Below, piece after piece: positions 1 to 7,876 of a stretch of DNA of 13,336 bases. The notes under the pieces are model-generated. The model ran no database searches. It was not told the DNA's origin and saw only the letters and a list, made by a program, of their open reading frames with translations. How positions within the stretch are numbered: position 1 is the first letter of the stretch; every line of letters begins with the position of its first letter. Position numbers and translations under genes: made by a program. Source of the stretch: JBAVQS01 sp049694275 (lineage in GTDB: Bacteria > Chloroflexota > Anaerolineae > UBA4142 > SHND01); the NCBI GenBank assembly GCA_049694275.1, contig JBAVQS010000141.1:1-13336 (forward strand). Direction: 5' to 3'.

Positions 1-79
1 ACGAAACAGTATGGACGAGAAGGCTCAGATATGCGATTGTTAAATGTGCGGCGTGGACCGCCTGGTCAATCTACAATGG

Positions 80-121
80 GCACGATGTCGTCGGACTTTA
101 TTGTGCACGATGTCGTTGGAC
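80..121. repeat. Pair of 17-bp direct repeats
   Basis: Two copies of GCACGATGTCGTYGGAC lie at 80-96 and 105-121. They match at 16 of 17 positions and begin 25 bp apart. The second copy runs into GGACATGACA, which would read TGTCATGTCC outwards on the other strand, a TGT-type end. Tandem subterminal repeats of this kind occur at ends of IS21-like and related elements, so this could be the right end of an element lying mostly to the left of the window. That is inference. Positions 1-130 contain no gene that I can recognise. Confidence 0.5.
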
Positions 122-162
122 ATGACACGTAACTGTTTGCGCTTATTCCAGCAATCCCCGAA

Positions 163-200
163 CAAAAAACGCGGGAGAGGTTATCAGCCTCTCCCGTTTT
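163..200 (-). terminator. Rho-independent terminator of the asnS unit
   Basis: A perfect 9-bp stem, CGGGAGAGG (172-180) with CCTCTCCCG (188-196), encloses a 7-base loop. Read on the minus strand the stem is followed by CG and six T (from the A-run at 164-169), the normal layout for intrinsic termination, about 55 bases after the asnS stop codon. On the plus strand the same stem is followed by TTTT, so it may work in both directions. Confidence 0.85.
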
Positions 201-251
201 ACTTGTTCTCCTGTTTTCCTCTCACATGATACCAATGGCGAAAAAGGCGAT

Positions 252-1547
252 TTACGGATAAATCTTTTCGAGCATCCGAGGGAAGGGGATGGTCTCCCGC
301 ACATGGTCCAGCCTGCAGATCCAGGCGACCGTGCGCTCGACGCCGAGACCAAAGCCGGCGTGCGGCACGGTGCCGTACTTGCGGAGATCGAGATACCACT
401 CGTACGCCTCGCGCGGCAGTTTGTGCTTTTCGATCTGCTTTTCCAGGTATTCGAGCACGTCCGAGCGCTGACCGCCGCCGATGATCTCGCCGTACCCCTC
501 CGGCGCCAACAGATCGGCGCTCAGGCACACCTCGGGCCGCTGGGGGTCGGGCGCCATGTAAAAGGCTTTCATCTCGGTCGGATAGCGATGCACAAAGACC
601 GGCTTGTCGAACTGGCTGCTGATTGTCGTCTCATCCGGCGCGCCGAAATCATCGCCCCACTTGAAATTCGGGTCCTGCTTGTCGTGGAGGAGGGTGACGG
701 CGTCGTCGTACGAGATGCGCGGGAAGGGAGCGAGCACCTTTTCCAGTTGGCTCGTGTCCCGCTCCAACACCTGCAGCTCGGCCTTGCGCTGTTCGAGCAC
801 CGTCTGGACGATGTACGAGACGAACTCTTGCGCCACATTCATGTAATCTTCCAGCGTGCCATACGCCCATTCCGGCTCCACCATCCAGAACTCGGAGAGG
901 TGGCGGCGCGTCTTGCTCTTTTCCGCGCGGAAGGTGGGGCCAAAGCAATAGACCTTGCCAAAAGCAAAGATGTTCGCCTCGTTATAGAGCTGGCCGCTCT
1001 GGGTCAAAAAGGCGGGGATGCCGTAATAGTCGGTCGAAAAGAGGGTGGTCGTCCCTTCGACCGCCGCGGGGGTCAGGATCGGCGTATCGACCAGCATAAA
1101 GCCGTGATTGTCGAGCCAGTCGCGAATCGCCTTGATGACGGTCGCGCGGATGCGAAGGATGGCGTGCTGGCGCGACGAGCGGAGCCAGAGGTGCCGGTTC
1201 GCCATCAGGAATTCGACCCCGTGCTCTTTGGGGCTGATCGGGTACTCGCCGGCCACCTGCACCAGTTCGAGGCCGGTCACCGAGAGCTCGTAACCGCCCG
1301 GCGCGCGGGGCTCTTGCCGCACGTTGCCGGTGACGATGAGGCTCGATTCCTGCGTCAGCCGCTTGGCGATCTCGAACTGCTCCGGCGGCAGGTCGCGTTG
1401 AAAGGCGACCGCCTGGATAAACCCCGTTCCATCGCGCACGCGCAGGAACTGGAGCTTGCCCTTGTCGGTCTTGTCGGCCAGCCACCCCTTGATCACGACC
1501 GACTGGCCCTGATACTGTCCGATATCTTGGATGCGTGCTTCAGGCAT
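252..1547 (-). CDS. asnS: Asparagine--tRNA ligase (AsnRS)
   Basis: This cytosolic class IIb aminoacyl-tRNA synthetase charges tRNA-Asn with asparagine using ATP. The 431 residues match the usual bacterial length (about 430-466). An OB-fold anticodon-binding domain spans roughly residues 14-100 (VVIKGWLADK, LQFLRVRDGTGFIQ). Motif 1 lies around 142-160. Motif 2 contains FRAEKS (R207, E209), and motif 3 contains GFGLGVERTVAW (R405). The GYGEIIGGGQR segment (351-361) and the C-terminal RETIPFPR are typical of AsnRS rather than AspRS. The start ATG shares one base with the stop of the upstream transglutaminase gene (TAATG). A GGAG at 1556-1559, 8 bases from the ATG, supports this start. The gene is probably transcribed with the upstream gene and ends at the hairpin at 163-200. 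Confidence 0.97.
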   Translation of the reverse strand: MPEARIQDIGQYQGQSVVIKGWLADKTDKGKLQFLRVRDGTGFIQAVAFQRDLPPEQFEIAKRLTQESSLIVTGNVRQEPRAPGGYELSVTGLELVQVAGEYPISPKEHGVEFLMANRHLWLRSSRQHAILRIRATVIKAIRDWLDNHGFMLVDTPILTPAAVEGTTTLFSTDYYGIPAFLTQSGQLYNEANIFAFGKVYCFGPTFRAEKSKTRRHLSEFWMVEPEWAYGTLEDYMNVAQEFVSYIVQTVLEQRKAELQVLERDTSQLEKVLAPFPRISYDDAVTLLHDKQDPNFKWGDDFGAPDETTISSQFDKPVFVHRYPTEMKAFYMAPDPQRPEVCLSADLLAPEGYGEIIGGGQRSDVLEYLEKQIEKHKLPREAYEWYLDLRKYGTVPHAGFGLGVERTVAWICRLDHVRETIPFPRMLEKIYP

Positions 1548-3931
1548 TATTGTTTCTCCGTTGGTTTTTGGATTTTCGTCCTGAGCGTTTCAAACTGCTG
1601 CCGGGCGCCCTGCGCCAGGCGGACCGGCCCTATCCGCCAGGCGCGCCGGATCGCGCCGAGCACGAGATGGCGATAGAGCGCCCGCGTCTCTAGCCCGGTG
1701 CGCGCAATTTCCTCCGACGAGAGGGAGCGCGCCCCATAGCGCTCGCGCACGTACAGGTCCGTTACATCGGCAATCGTACCCTGCGCCTCGGGGAGCGCGC
1801 GGGTCAGGTCGGCGGCCCGCTCGAACGGCGTCGCTTGCGCCCGATCGTCATACCCGACCAAACGCGCCAAGCGATACATCTCTTCCCACGCCCGCGCGCC
1901 AGGCGAGAGGAGGCGCATCCGCCGCGTCCACGCCACCTGGACCATGCCGAGCGCAAACAGCCCGACGAACAGGAGCCCGGTCAGGGTCGAGGCCGCAATG
2001 CCCGCCGCGCCGGTCGGCCACGGAATCACAGGTCCGGGAGGCGGGGTGGGGGTATCCTGATTGTCGAGATTGCGCGGGCTGATGCGCGGGCTGCGCGTCG
2101 GGATGAAATCGGGCCCCTGGGTGTCCACCGTCGGAGTTGTCACGAGCCGCACGACCGGGCGCAAAATCTCCGGCTTGCTGCTCGTCGGCTCGAACGGAAT
2201 CCAGCCCAGGCTGCCAAAATAGAGCTCGGGCCAGGTGTGCGCCTGCCCTTCGTTCAGATGGTAGACCCCATTATCCGATTCGCCGTTGGAATAGCCCGAG
2301 ACGATGCGCGCCGGGATGCCGATCTCACGCGCCAGCACGAGCATCGCCGAGGCGTAATAGTTACAGTATCCCGCCGGCCGGTCGAACAGCGTATAGTCCA
2401 CACCGTCGCGTCCCTCGGGCACTGCCGCTACATTTTCATCGTACGTGATATGGGTCCGCAGATACTGCTCGATCGCCCGGGCTTTGTCGTAATTGTTCGC
2501 CTGCTTGACGGTCAACTGGACGGCCAGGTCGTGCACACGGGAAGGGACAGTATCGGGCAGTTGCAGATAACGCTGGCGAATATCGAGCGGATAGTTGGTC
2601 GGCGCATGCCGCAGCGTCTCTTCATCCGCGCCGGTCACCATCGAGACCACGGTGTAGGTATCGTCCACGCCAACCCGCCGCTGCAGGCGGAGCGAGGAGA
2701 CATCCTGGTATCCCGATTGTTGTGTGATGCGCAGTAGCGCATAGCGCACATCGACCGCCTCGGACACCTTGAGCGGCTCGGTCGACGAGACGACGAGGTT
2801 ATCCCCCGCCAAAAGCACCCTGACGGTCTGTGTCACCGGCCGGGACGCCGCCACCGGCGCGGGCTGCATCCGGTCATCCCATGCGGGGAGACTCTCGGAC
2901 TGGGAGGAGGAGCTCACCCAGCCGGTCCCCGTATACTTGTCGAACGTGACGGCGCGCCAGTAGCGTCCCTGGCTGGCGGTCACATCCAACACCGGCCGGT
3001 TGCCCAGCCGGACCGGCCCGCCCATCGCGAGACTGCTTCCGAACATGGTGGTCGGCCCACCCGTGTTCACCTGGCGTACGGTCGTAAAGGCGCGCGAGAC
3101 GCTATCCGACAGATCCTGCCAGGGCCCGCGCACGGTATCCGTGATACCAGAAAACCACTGGGGACTGGGCGCCGTCGGCGGCACCAGCCACGACGCGAGG
3201 ATCACGATCCCTGAAAAGACAACGCCGTAGGTAATGAAATCAAAGCCGATATCATTGGCAAAGCGAATGGAATGACGCCGCCACCCCTCCTGTCGTTTCA
3301 GCAGGGTGATACGCACCAGCAGGAGCATCGCCACGAGCAAAAAAATCATGAGGATGATTCCCGACTGGGGCGGCGCATAGAACTGGTTGAGCATCAGCGC
3401 CGCGCCGGAGGGGAGAATCGCGCCCCACGGCTCGTGCGAGCGAAAGACGGACCACGCGGCCGTGTACCCGATCAGCCAGGCCAACGCGCAGAGGAGAATC
3501 GCAAAGAGGAGCGCGTCCGTGCCGACGCCGCCGCTGGACACCGCCGCGACCCACCGGCCAAGCCGCATCTCCATGATGAGGAGCTTTTCACTCCAGGTCG
3601 CAAATGACGGCTGGACGATGCTGCTCATCAGGAACACGGTGACGAATGTCCCTTCCAAAAGCATGAGCAGGTGCGCGAACCAGCCAGGGAGGCGCAGGCG
3701 GGCGACGAGCGCGCCAAACAGCAACCCCAGAATTGCTGCATAGGGGGTATAGCCCCCCCCTTCCGCCCAGTCTGCCGTGGCGATGGACGCGGTGACGCTG
3801 ACAAGCATGATGGCGATCAGCGCGCCAATGCCCCAACCGTCCTGCCAGTTCGATTCCTGAACATCCAGGTCCCGCGTCTTGTCTTTACCCGCTTTGTGTA
3901 CTGCTTCCATCATCCTGGCGACCGTTACCAT
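1547..3931 (-). CDS. Polytopic transglutaminase-like / DUF4129 protein (TgpA type)
   Basis: The 794-residue membrane protein has hydrophobic segments at about 34-54, 62-80, 84-106, 138-163, 170-184, 190-211 and 232-250. A large extracytoplasmic region (about 252-635) follows, then one more membrane helix (about 641-668) and a cytoplasmic C-terminal DUF4129-like region (about 680-765, with ERAADLTRALP and TDLYVRERYG). The transglutaminase core is clear: Cys523 in AGYCNYYASAM, His565 in QAHTWPELYF and the acidic third position E581 in GWIPFEPT. Family members are papain-like peptidases or transglutaminases acting outside the membrane; the substrate is not known here. The start at 3931 is the most upstream one that leaves a sensible gap to the promoter at 3973-4001. 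The Shine-Dalgarno is weak (GAAG), and ATG codons at residues 7-8 are alternatives. It overlaps asnS by one base. Confidence 0.9.
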   Translation of the reverse strand: MVTVARMMEAVHKAGKDKTRDLDVQESNWQDGWGIGALIAIMLVSVTASIATADWAEGGGYTPYAAILGLLFGALVARLRLPGWFAHLLMLLEGTFVTVFLMSSIVQPSFATWSEKLLIMEMRLGRWVAAVSSGGVGTDALLFAILLCALAWLIGYTAAWSVFRSHEPWGAILPSGAALMLNQFYAPPQSGIILMIFLLVAMLLLVRITLLKRQEGWRRHSIRFANDIGFDFITYGVVFSGIVILASWLVPPTAPSPQWFSGITDTVRGPWQDLSDSVSRAFTTVRQVNTGGPTTMFGSSLAMGGPVRLGNRPVLDVTASQGRYWRAVTFDKYTGTGWVSSSSQSESLPAWDDRMQPAPVAASRPVTQTVRVLLAGDNLVVSSTEPLKVSEAVDVRYALLRITQQSGYQDVSSLRLQRRVGVDDTYTVVSMVTGADEETLRHAPTNYPLDIRQRYLQLPDTVPSRVHDLAVQLTVKQANNYDKARAIEQYLRTHITYDENVAAVPEGRDGVDYTLFDRPAGYCNYYASAMLVLAREIGIPARIVSGYSNGESDNGVYHLNEGQAHTWPELYFGSLGWIPFEPTSSKPEILRPVVRLVTTPTVDTQGPDFIPTRSPRISPRNLDNQDTPTPPPGPVIPWPTGAAGIAASTLTGLLFVGLFALGMVQVAWTRRMRLLSPGARAWEEMYRLARLVGYDDRAQATPFERAADLTRALPEAQGTIADVTDLYVRERYGARSLSSEEIARTGLETRALYRHLVLGAIRRAWRIGPVRLAQGARQQFETLRTKIQKPTEKQ

Positions 3932-3972
3932 TGCTTCAGACTGTATTTCCCACGCTCATTGAAAACATGTTT

Positions 3973-4001
3973 ATTATATGCCTGTTTATATTTCCTGCAC
4001 A
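3973..4001 (-). promoter_or_regulatory. Sigma70-type promoter of the transglutaminase-asnS unit
   Basis: On the minus strand a perfect TATAAT -10 box (3978 to 3973) lies 17 bp from a weak -35 box, TGTGCA (4001 to 3996). Transcription would start near 3966 and leave a leader of about 35 bases before the ATG at 3931. The short AT-rich gap stands out from its GC-rich surroundings, which supports a real promoter. The -35 match is poor, so the call rests on the -10 box and its position. Confidence 0.55.
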
Positions 4002-4011
4002 CAAGTACGAA

Positions 4012-4371
4012 TCAGGGCTCCCGCACCTCGAACGCCCTCCGCACCTCGGGCCGCTCCAGCTTTTTGCGCGCCGCGCGCGTCCGATCCGTCAGGCTCAGCA
4101 CAAACGCCACATACGGCAGAGTCCACCGGCGCAACCTACGGAAATCGCGCGTTACCCAGACAAGCAGGGCCGCCGCAACGCCGAGCACCAATCCCGGGAT
4201 TCCCCACAGATCGAGCGCCACGCTCGACCGCTCATTGGCTGCCACATCGAAAATCAGAATCACACAGGCAAGGCCCAACAACGCAAGCGCCTCGACGTTC
4301 AGGATGCTCACAATCTCGTCCACGACGGCGGGACGCGCGCGGTCTGGGGGTTCACCAAAATCCATTTTCAT
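4012..4371 (-). CDS. Small membrane protein, unknown function
   Basis: The 119-residue protein has two hydrophobic segments, about residues 30-46 (ALALLGLACVILIFDVA) and 58-75 (LWGIPGLVLGVAAALLVW), followed by a basic, Arg-rich C-terminus that is probably cytoplasmic. I do not recognise a family. The ATG at 4371 is chosen because it overlaps the stop of the upstream glycosyltransferase as ATGA and has GGGTGGG directly upstream. A GTG nine bases further up (4380) would add three residues. As the last gene of the permease-glycosyltransferase unit, it may be an accessory subunit of one of those membrane proteins; that is inference from position only. Confidence 0.75.
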   Translation of the reverse strand: MKMDFGEPPDRARPAVVDEIVSILNVEALALLGLACVILIFDVAANERSSVALDLWGIPGLVLGVAAALLVWVTRDFRRLRRWTLPYVAFVLSLTDRTRAARKKLERPEVRRAFEVREP

Positions 4372-5612
4372 CCCACCCACATATCAAATGTAAAGAGGAG
4401 CGCCAGCAAGCCGTTTAACAGGATGCTTGCCAGGCTCCAACCGCGATCAAAGGCGGCGTTCGCACCCCACCGCGCCAGCGCGATAAAGACCACCGGCGCG
4501 GCCAGGATATAGCGATGCATCCCCTGCGCCGGGCCGCTCGTCAACGAGAGGAGAATCACCGCCAGGCTGAACCAGGCGATTTCGGGATAGCGCTTGCGGG
4601 TCTGCCAGCAGGCGATGAACCCCAGCGCGATCGCCGCAAACTCAATCAGGTAATAGACCGCCATCTGCGAGTTGCTGCCCCAGAGCGATTGGAACGCGTT
4701 TTGCCAGTTAACAAAGGAAGAGCCTAACGCGAATATCCCGCGGCCAAAATAGGTCCCCTCGATGAAATCGAACCCCACCCCCTGCGGCGAATAGCGCCAG
4801 ACGAAAAAAGCGAGAACCGGCGCGGCGCTTATGAGCGCCTTGCCGACCCCGCGCCACGGAACGCCGTTGTGATAGAGCTGTTTCCACTCCAGATCCAGGT
4901 CCATCCACTCCCCCTCGCGAATCCAGGGGAGCGCCAGCGGGATGACCAGCGCGACGCCGACGGCGCGAGTCCAGACGGCGCAGATCGCCAGCAGAGCGGC
5001 CCACAACCGGTGCTTGCGGCGCATGAGCGCCAGCGAACAGAATGCCAGCCCGACGAACAAACCCTCGGTATACACCTGCGCCAAAAAGAACCCGGTTGGA
5101 AAGGCGACCAGATAGAACGCGGCGCGGAGGCCGCCCGCCTCGCCCAGTTCATCTCGCACGATATCATACAGCGCAATCATCCCCGCCAGCGTCCCGAGCA
5201 ACGAGACGAGCACGCCCGCGAGCGTCGAGGTCGCGATGGGGTTCATTCCGAATATGCGCAGAGGGAACGCGACGATGCGCATCACAAAGGGATAAAAGGG
5301 CATGAACGCATAGCTCAGGCTGTAGTGAAAGCCGTTCGGCCCCACCGCGCGAACCTGCGGGTCATCATAGCCGCCGGTCGCAATCGCCAGATAAAACTCT
5401 GAATCCCACGAGACCTGGCTGTTGAGAAATGGCTCCATCAGGTACGGCTTTTCGTTCTGGCTCGTCGCCGTCGTCTCCGTCGCCGTCCAGAAGAGGGCAC
5501 GATCGGGACGTTGGAGCTGGAGCCGCGCCGGGACCAGCGTCTGGTAGCCGATCAGGATAATGGCCCACGCGAACCAGATGAGAACGAGGGTGCGGAGGCT
5601 CTGCCAGCTCAT
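4368..5612 (-). CDS. PIG-V-like membrane mannosyltransferase (GT-C fold)
   Basis: The 414-residue, strongly hydrophobic protein has an N-terminal helix (about 8-27), an extracytoplasmic loop, then many membrane helices. Its signature is that of the PIG-V/GPI mannosyltransferase 2-like family: WDSEFYLAIATGGY (69-82), where an acidic residue follows Trp as in GT-C catalytic loops, FMPFYPF (103-109), FPTGFFLAQVYTEGLF (171-186) and a late HRYILAAPVVFIALARW. Family enzymes use polyprenyl-phosphate sugars and transfer the sugar outside the membrane; the acceptor here is unknown. The start at 5612 has GGAGG five to nine bases upstream and overlaps the preceding permease stop as ATGA; its own stop overlaps the next gene in the same way. 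Co-transcription with sugar ABC permeases is unusual. Confidence 0.85.
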   Translation of the reverse strand: MSWQSLRTLVLIWFAWAIILIGYQTLVPARLQLQRPDRALFWTATETTATSQNEKPYLMEPFLNSQVSWDSEFYLAIATGGYDDPQVRAVGPNGFHYSLSYAFMPFYPFVMRIVAFPLRIFGMNPIATSTLAGVLVSLLGTLAGMIALYDIVRDELGEAGGLRAAFYLVAFPTGFFLAQVYTEGLFVGLAFCSLALMRRKHRLWAALLAICAVWTRAVGVALVIPLALPWIREGEWMDLDLEWKQLYHNGVPWRGVGKALISAAPVLAFFVWRYSPQGVGFDFIEGTYFGRGIFALGSSFVNWQNAFQSLWGSNSQMAVYYLIEFAAIALGFIACWQTRKRYPEIAWFSLAVILLSLTSGPAQGMHRYILAAPVVFIALARWGANAAFDRGWSLASILLNGLLALLFTFDMWVG

Positions 5613-6715
5613 CGGTCCTCCTTGCCGCGCATGCGGCGGCCCGGCTTTTCGACCCCGGTAATCACTATATTCTGCATAAAGAGACGCTGGGCGAGGAACA
5701 GGACCAGCACCGGCACCGACATGACGAGCAGCGCGCTCACCTGTAACATGCTCGGCGCCGGGAAATAGCTGCCGTAATTCTGAACGGCATAGGCCACCGT
5801 GAACAGATCGGGGTTGGTGGAGAGATACAGGGCCTGGAGCCGCGTTTCATTCCACGCATAAAAGAAATGTAGCAGCGAAACCGTCACGAGCACCGGGATG
5901 CACTGGGGCAGGACGACCGAGAGCAGGGTGCGCACGGGTCCTGCGCCATCCAGCATCGCCGCCTCTTCCATCTCTCTGGGAATGCTTTTGAAATTCTGGC
6001 GCAGGAGGAAAATCAAAATGGCATTCCCAAAGAGCTGGGGCGCCAGCAGCGGCAGCCACGTCCCATCCCAGTGCAGCACGCGCACAAAGATAAAGTAGGT
6101 GGGAATCAGCGTGATCTTTTCCGGGATGATGATGGTCGCCAGGAGAATCGCAAAGAGGACCTTTTCATACGGGATGGGGAACCGCGCAAATCCGTACGCG
6201 ACGAGAATCGACGAGATCAGAACGGCGATCTCTCCCAAACCGGCGACGATGGCCGTATTCTGCAGCAAACGCGGAAAATCGACGACGGTCCAGATATTGG
6301 CAAAGCTATCAAAAACCAGGTGCAGCTGATAGACCTTTTCGAGCGTTCGCCAGCGCCCCGGCCAGTTGATCAGTCCCGCATCCGGATTTTGCGGATCGAC
6401 AAAATCGCTGTCCTCACGGTGCGGGCTTACCAGCGCCCACTGCCGGACGCCCTGCGCGGTCGGCACCTTGTAGATATCATATTCTTTCCCCAGATAGGTA
6501 TAGGTGACTGCCTGCGCCGGCCAGAGAGGCGCACCCGAATCGGTGAACTGACTGCCATCTTTAACGGCGGTCACCATCATATAGCTCATGGGGAAGAGAT
6601 AGGCAATGACCAGCGCCCAGACGAACAGGTTGAGGAGCAAGGTTCCCGCCCCATCCCACATGCGAAACGAGAGCCGGCGCGGCCTAGGGACGGGCGAATG
6701 CAAAAGGGTACTCAT
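5609..6715 (-). CDS. Carbohydrate ABC transporter permease, MalG/UgpE type
   Basis: This 368-residue inner-membrane subunit belongs to a type I ABC importer. Six helices are visible at about 25-48, 155-180, 187-210, 219-240, 268-290 and 326-347. The EAA loop that contacts the ATPase is MEEAAMLDGAGPVRTLLSVVLP (about 249-270). The C-terminus, RLFMQNIVITGVEKPG, is the usual MalG ending. The start is placed at 6715, not at an in-frame codon 93 bases upstream, because this ATG overlaps the partner permease stop by one base (TGATG) and has GGGGAGG upstream at good spacing. The unusual part is a roughly 100-residue hydrophilic region (about 55-150) between helices 1 and 2, longer than in ordinary MalG. 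No binding protein or ATPase is in the window. Confidence 0.92.
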   Translation of the reverse strand: MSTLLHSPVPRPRRLSFRMWDGAGTLLLNLFVWALVIAYLFPMSYMMVTAVKDGSQFTDSGAPLWPAQAVTYTYLGKEYDIYKVPTAQGVRQWALVSPHREDSDFVDPQNPDAGLINWPGRWRTLEKVYQLHLVFDSFANIWTVVDFPRLLQNTAIVAGLGEIAVLISSILVAYGFARFPIPYEKVLFAILLATIIIPEKITLIPTYFIFVRVLHWDGTWLPLLAPQLFGNAILIFLLRQNFKSIPREMEEAAMLDGAGPVRTLLSVVLPQCIPVLVTVSLLHFFYAWNETRLQALYLSTNPDLFTVAYAVQNYGSYFPAPSMLQVSALLVMSVPVLVLFLAQRLFMQNIVITGVEKPGRRMRGKEDR

Positions 6716-7677
6716 CAATCCGCCTCCCCATCCGTGTAAAAGACCCAGCGCCTTGAGGTGCGAAACAGGACGAGGGTCACCCCCAGCATGGCGATGAAAA
6801 AGATCCACGCGAGGCTCGCGGCATAGCCAAGCTGATTGCCATGGAACATGACGTCGTAGATGTATCCATCAAAAGAGGCGCCCTCCCCTGCAAAGCCCGT
6901 GCCGCGATCGAGAAGCGCCACCCCGCCAAAGACGCTCATGAGGTCGATGATGAGGCTAAAGAAAATCGCCGGCGAGACGAGAGGGAGCGTGATTTTGACC
7001 AGACGCAGGAACGGCCCAGCCCCGTCCACCCGCGCCGATTCGTACAGTTCCTGGGGGACGCTCTGAAGCGCCCCGAGCATGATCAACATGCCAGGCCCAA
7101 TGCTCCACAGCGCCAGGATGGCAATGAGAAGATTGTACGCCCCTTCGTTCGACGCGCCGGCAAACGGCGGCAGGCCGAGCGGTTGGAGGAGCAGGCGATT
7201 GAGCCAGCCATTGGTCGGGTCGAGAAACCCAAACCACATCGACACGATGGCCGCACCCGGAATGATGCTCGGCAGGAAAAAGAGGGTCCGGAGCAGGGTC
7301 TTCGCGCGCAGGCGTGCGCTGTTGAGCAGCGCGGCGAGGCTGAACGACACGATCAGTTGCAGGGGGACCGAAAAGATCGCCTGGCTCATAGAGGCAAAAA
7401 AAGAGAACGCAGCTCCCTCATCAAAGGGAATGTGCACATAATTCGCCAGGCCGATGAACTGCGTCTGCTCCGGCTTGACGAGATCAAAGTTAGTCAGAGA
7501 AAGGCCGAGCGAGGCCAGGATCGGCAGGAATTTCAAGAGCAGGAAACCGATCACCCACGGCGAAATGAACAGGAGACCCACAAGGCGTCGCCGCCGCGCC
7601 AGGGTATACCGACGCGGGGGAACCGACGACGTGCTCGTTCTCGGCCTGGTGACAGATAAAAGATGGGCGGGGTTCAT
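6715..7677 (-). CDS. Carbohydrate ABC transporter permease, MalF/UgpA type
   Basis: This 320-residue permease pairs with the MalG-type gene that follows. After a basic cytoplasmic N-terminus (residues 1-31) there are six helices at about 32-57, 88-117, 127-150, 183-204, 231-252 and 287-306. The EAA loop is ELYESARVDGAGPFLRLVKI (210-229), followed by TLP. It is the first gene of the unit. The ATG at 7677 has GGGAGA (7683-7688) at five bases spacing, and a candidate promoter lies at 7734-7762. The substrate cannot be read from the permease alone; members of this class import sugars, oligosaccharides or glycerol-3-phosphate. The solute-binding protein gene that usually precedes this pair is absent here. 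Confidence 0.93.
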   Translation of the reverse strand: MNPAHLLSVTRPRTSTSSVPPRRYTLARRRRLVGLLFISPWVIGFLLLKFLPILASLGLSLTNFDLVKPEQTQFIGLANYVHIPFDEGAAFSFFASMSQAIFSVPLQLIVSFSLAALLNSARLRAKTLLRTLFFLPSIIPGAAIVSMWFGFLDPTNGWLNRLLLQPLGLPPFAGASNEGAYNLLIAILALWSIGPGMLIMLGALQSVPQELYESARVDGAGPFLRLVKITLPLVSPAIFFSLIIDLMSVFGGVALLDRGTGFAGEGASFDGYIYDVMFHGNQLGYAASLAWIFFIAMLGVTLVLFRTSRRWVFYTDGEAD

Positions 7678-7707
7678 TGGTGTCTCCCATGGATTGTGTA
7701 ATTTCGT

Positions 7708-7732
7708 AGGGCGCAGGTTTGGAACCTGCCCT
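7708..7732. repeat. Hairpin / palindrome in the ABC-unit leader
   Basis: GCAGGTT (7713-7719) and AACCTGC (7723-7729) form a perfect 7-bp inverted repeat with loop TGG, flanked by AGGG and CCT that extend the pairing with a bulge. It sits between the candidate start of transcription and the permease start codon. It could be an operator, a leader hairpin or a dispersed palindromic repeat. The sequence alone does not decide. Confidence 0.5.
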
Positions 7733-7733
7733 C

Positions 7734-7762
7734 ATTATAAGCCCGCCTCCCCAGACGGCAAA
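7734..7762 (-). promoter_or_regulatory. Candidate promoter of the ABC permease unit
   Basis: On the minus strand a perfect TATAAT (7739 to 7734) lies 17 bp from TTTGCC (7762 to 7757), a weak -35 box. Transcription would begin near 7727, within the palindrome at 7708-7732, about 50 bases before the permease ATG. Confidence 0.4.
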
Positions 7763-7812
7763 AGCCGGGCCCGCTTGCCGCCAGCGCCCGCAAAACACCC
7801 GCATTGGAGGCA

Positions 7813-7876
7813 AAAAATATTTTTCAGGCGGGGGTATCCTGGCTGTTCCGAACAGCGTTTGTAAGGTTGTCAACCT
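7813..7876. promoter_or_regulatory. Palindromic candidate operators upstream of the PepSY gene
   Basis: Three symmetric sites lie in a row in the 100 bp before the PepSY gene. An AT-only palindrome AAAAATATTTTT is at 7813-7824. A 15-bp site GCTGTTC-C-GAACAGC is at 7842-7856, and a 13-bp site AGGTTG-T-CAACCT is at 7864-7876. The last two have perfect arms of 7 and 6 bp around one central base and are 7 bp apart. On the plus strand the last overlaps a TTGTCA box with GATTAT 17 bp further on (7890-7895), but that pair would start transcription almost at the Shine-Dalgarno, so the exact promoter is uncertain. The region lies between divergent units and could control both. Confidence 0.45.

Noticed and set aside
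44..229. Plus-strand open frame of 61 codons at the left edge
   Set aside because: It runs through the direct repeats and the terminator hairpin and resembles no protein.
303..1676. Long plus-strand open frame of 457 codons opposite asnS
   Set aside because: It is the antisense shadow of asnS, has no family resemblance, and the minus-strand frame encodes all class II synthetase motifs.
6716..6808. N-terminal extension of the MalG-type permease
   Set aside because: It overlaps the partner permease by 93 bases. The ATG at 6715 forms a TGATG junction with a strong Shine-Dalgarno.
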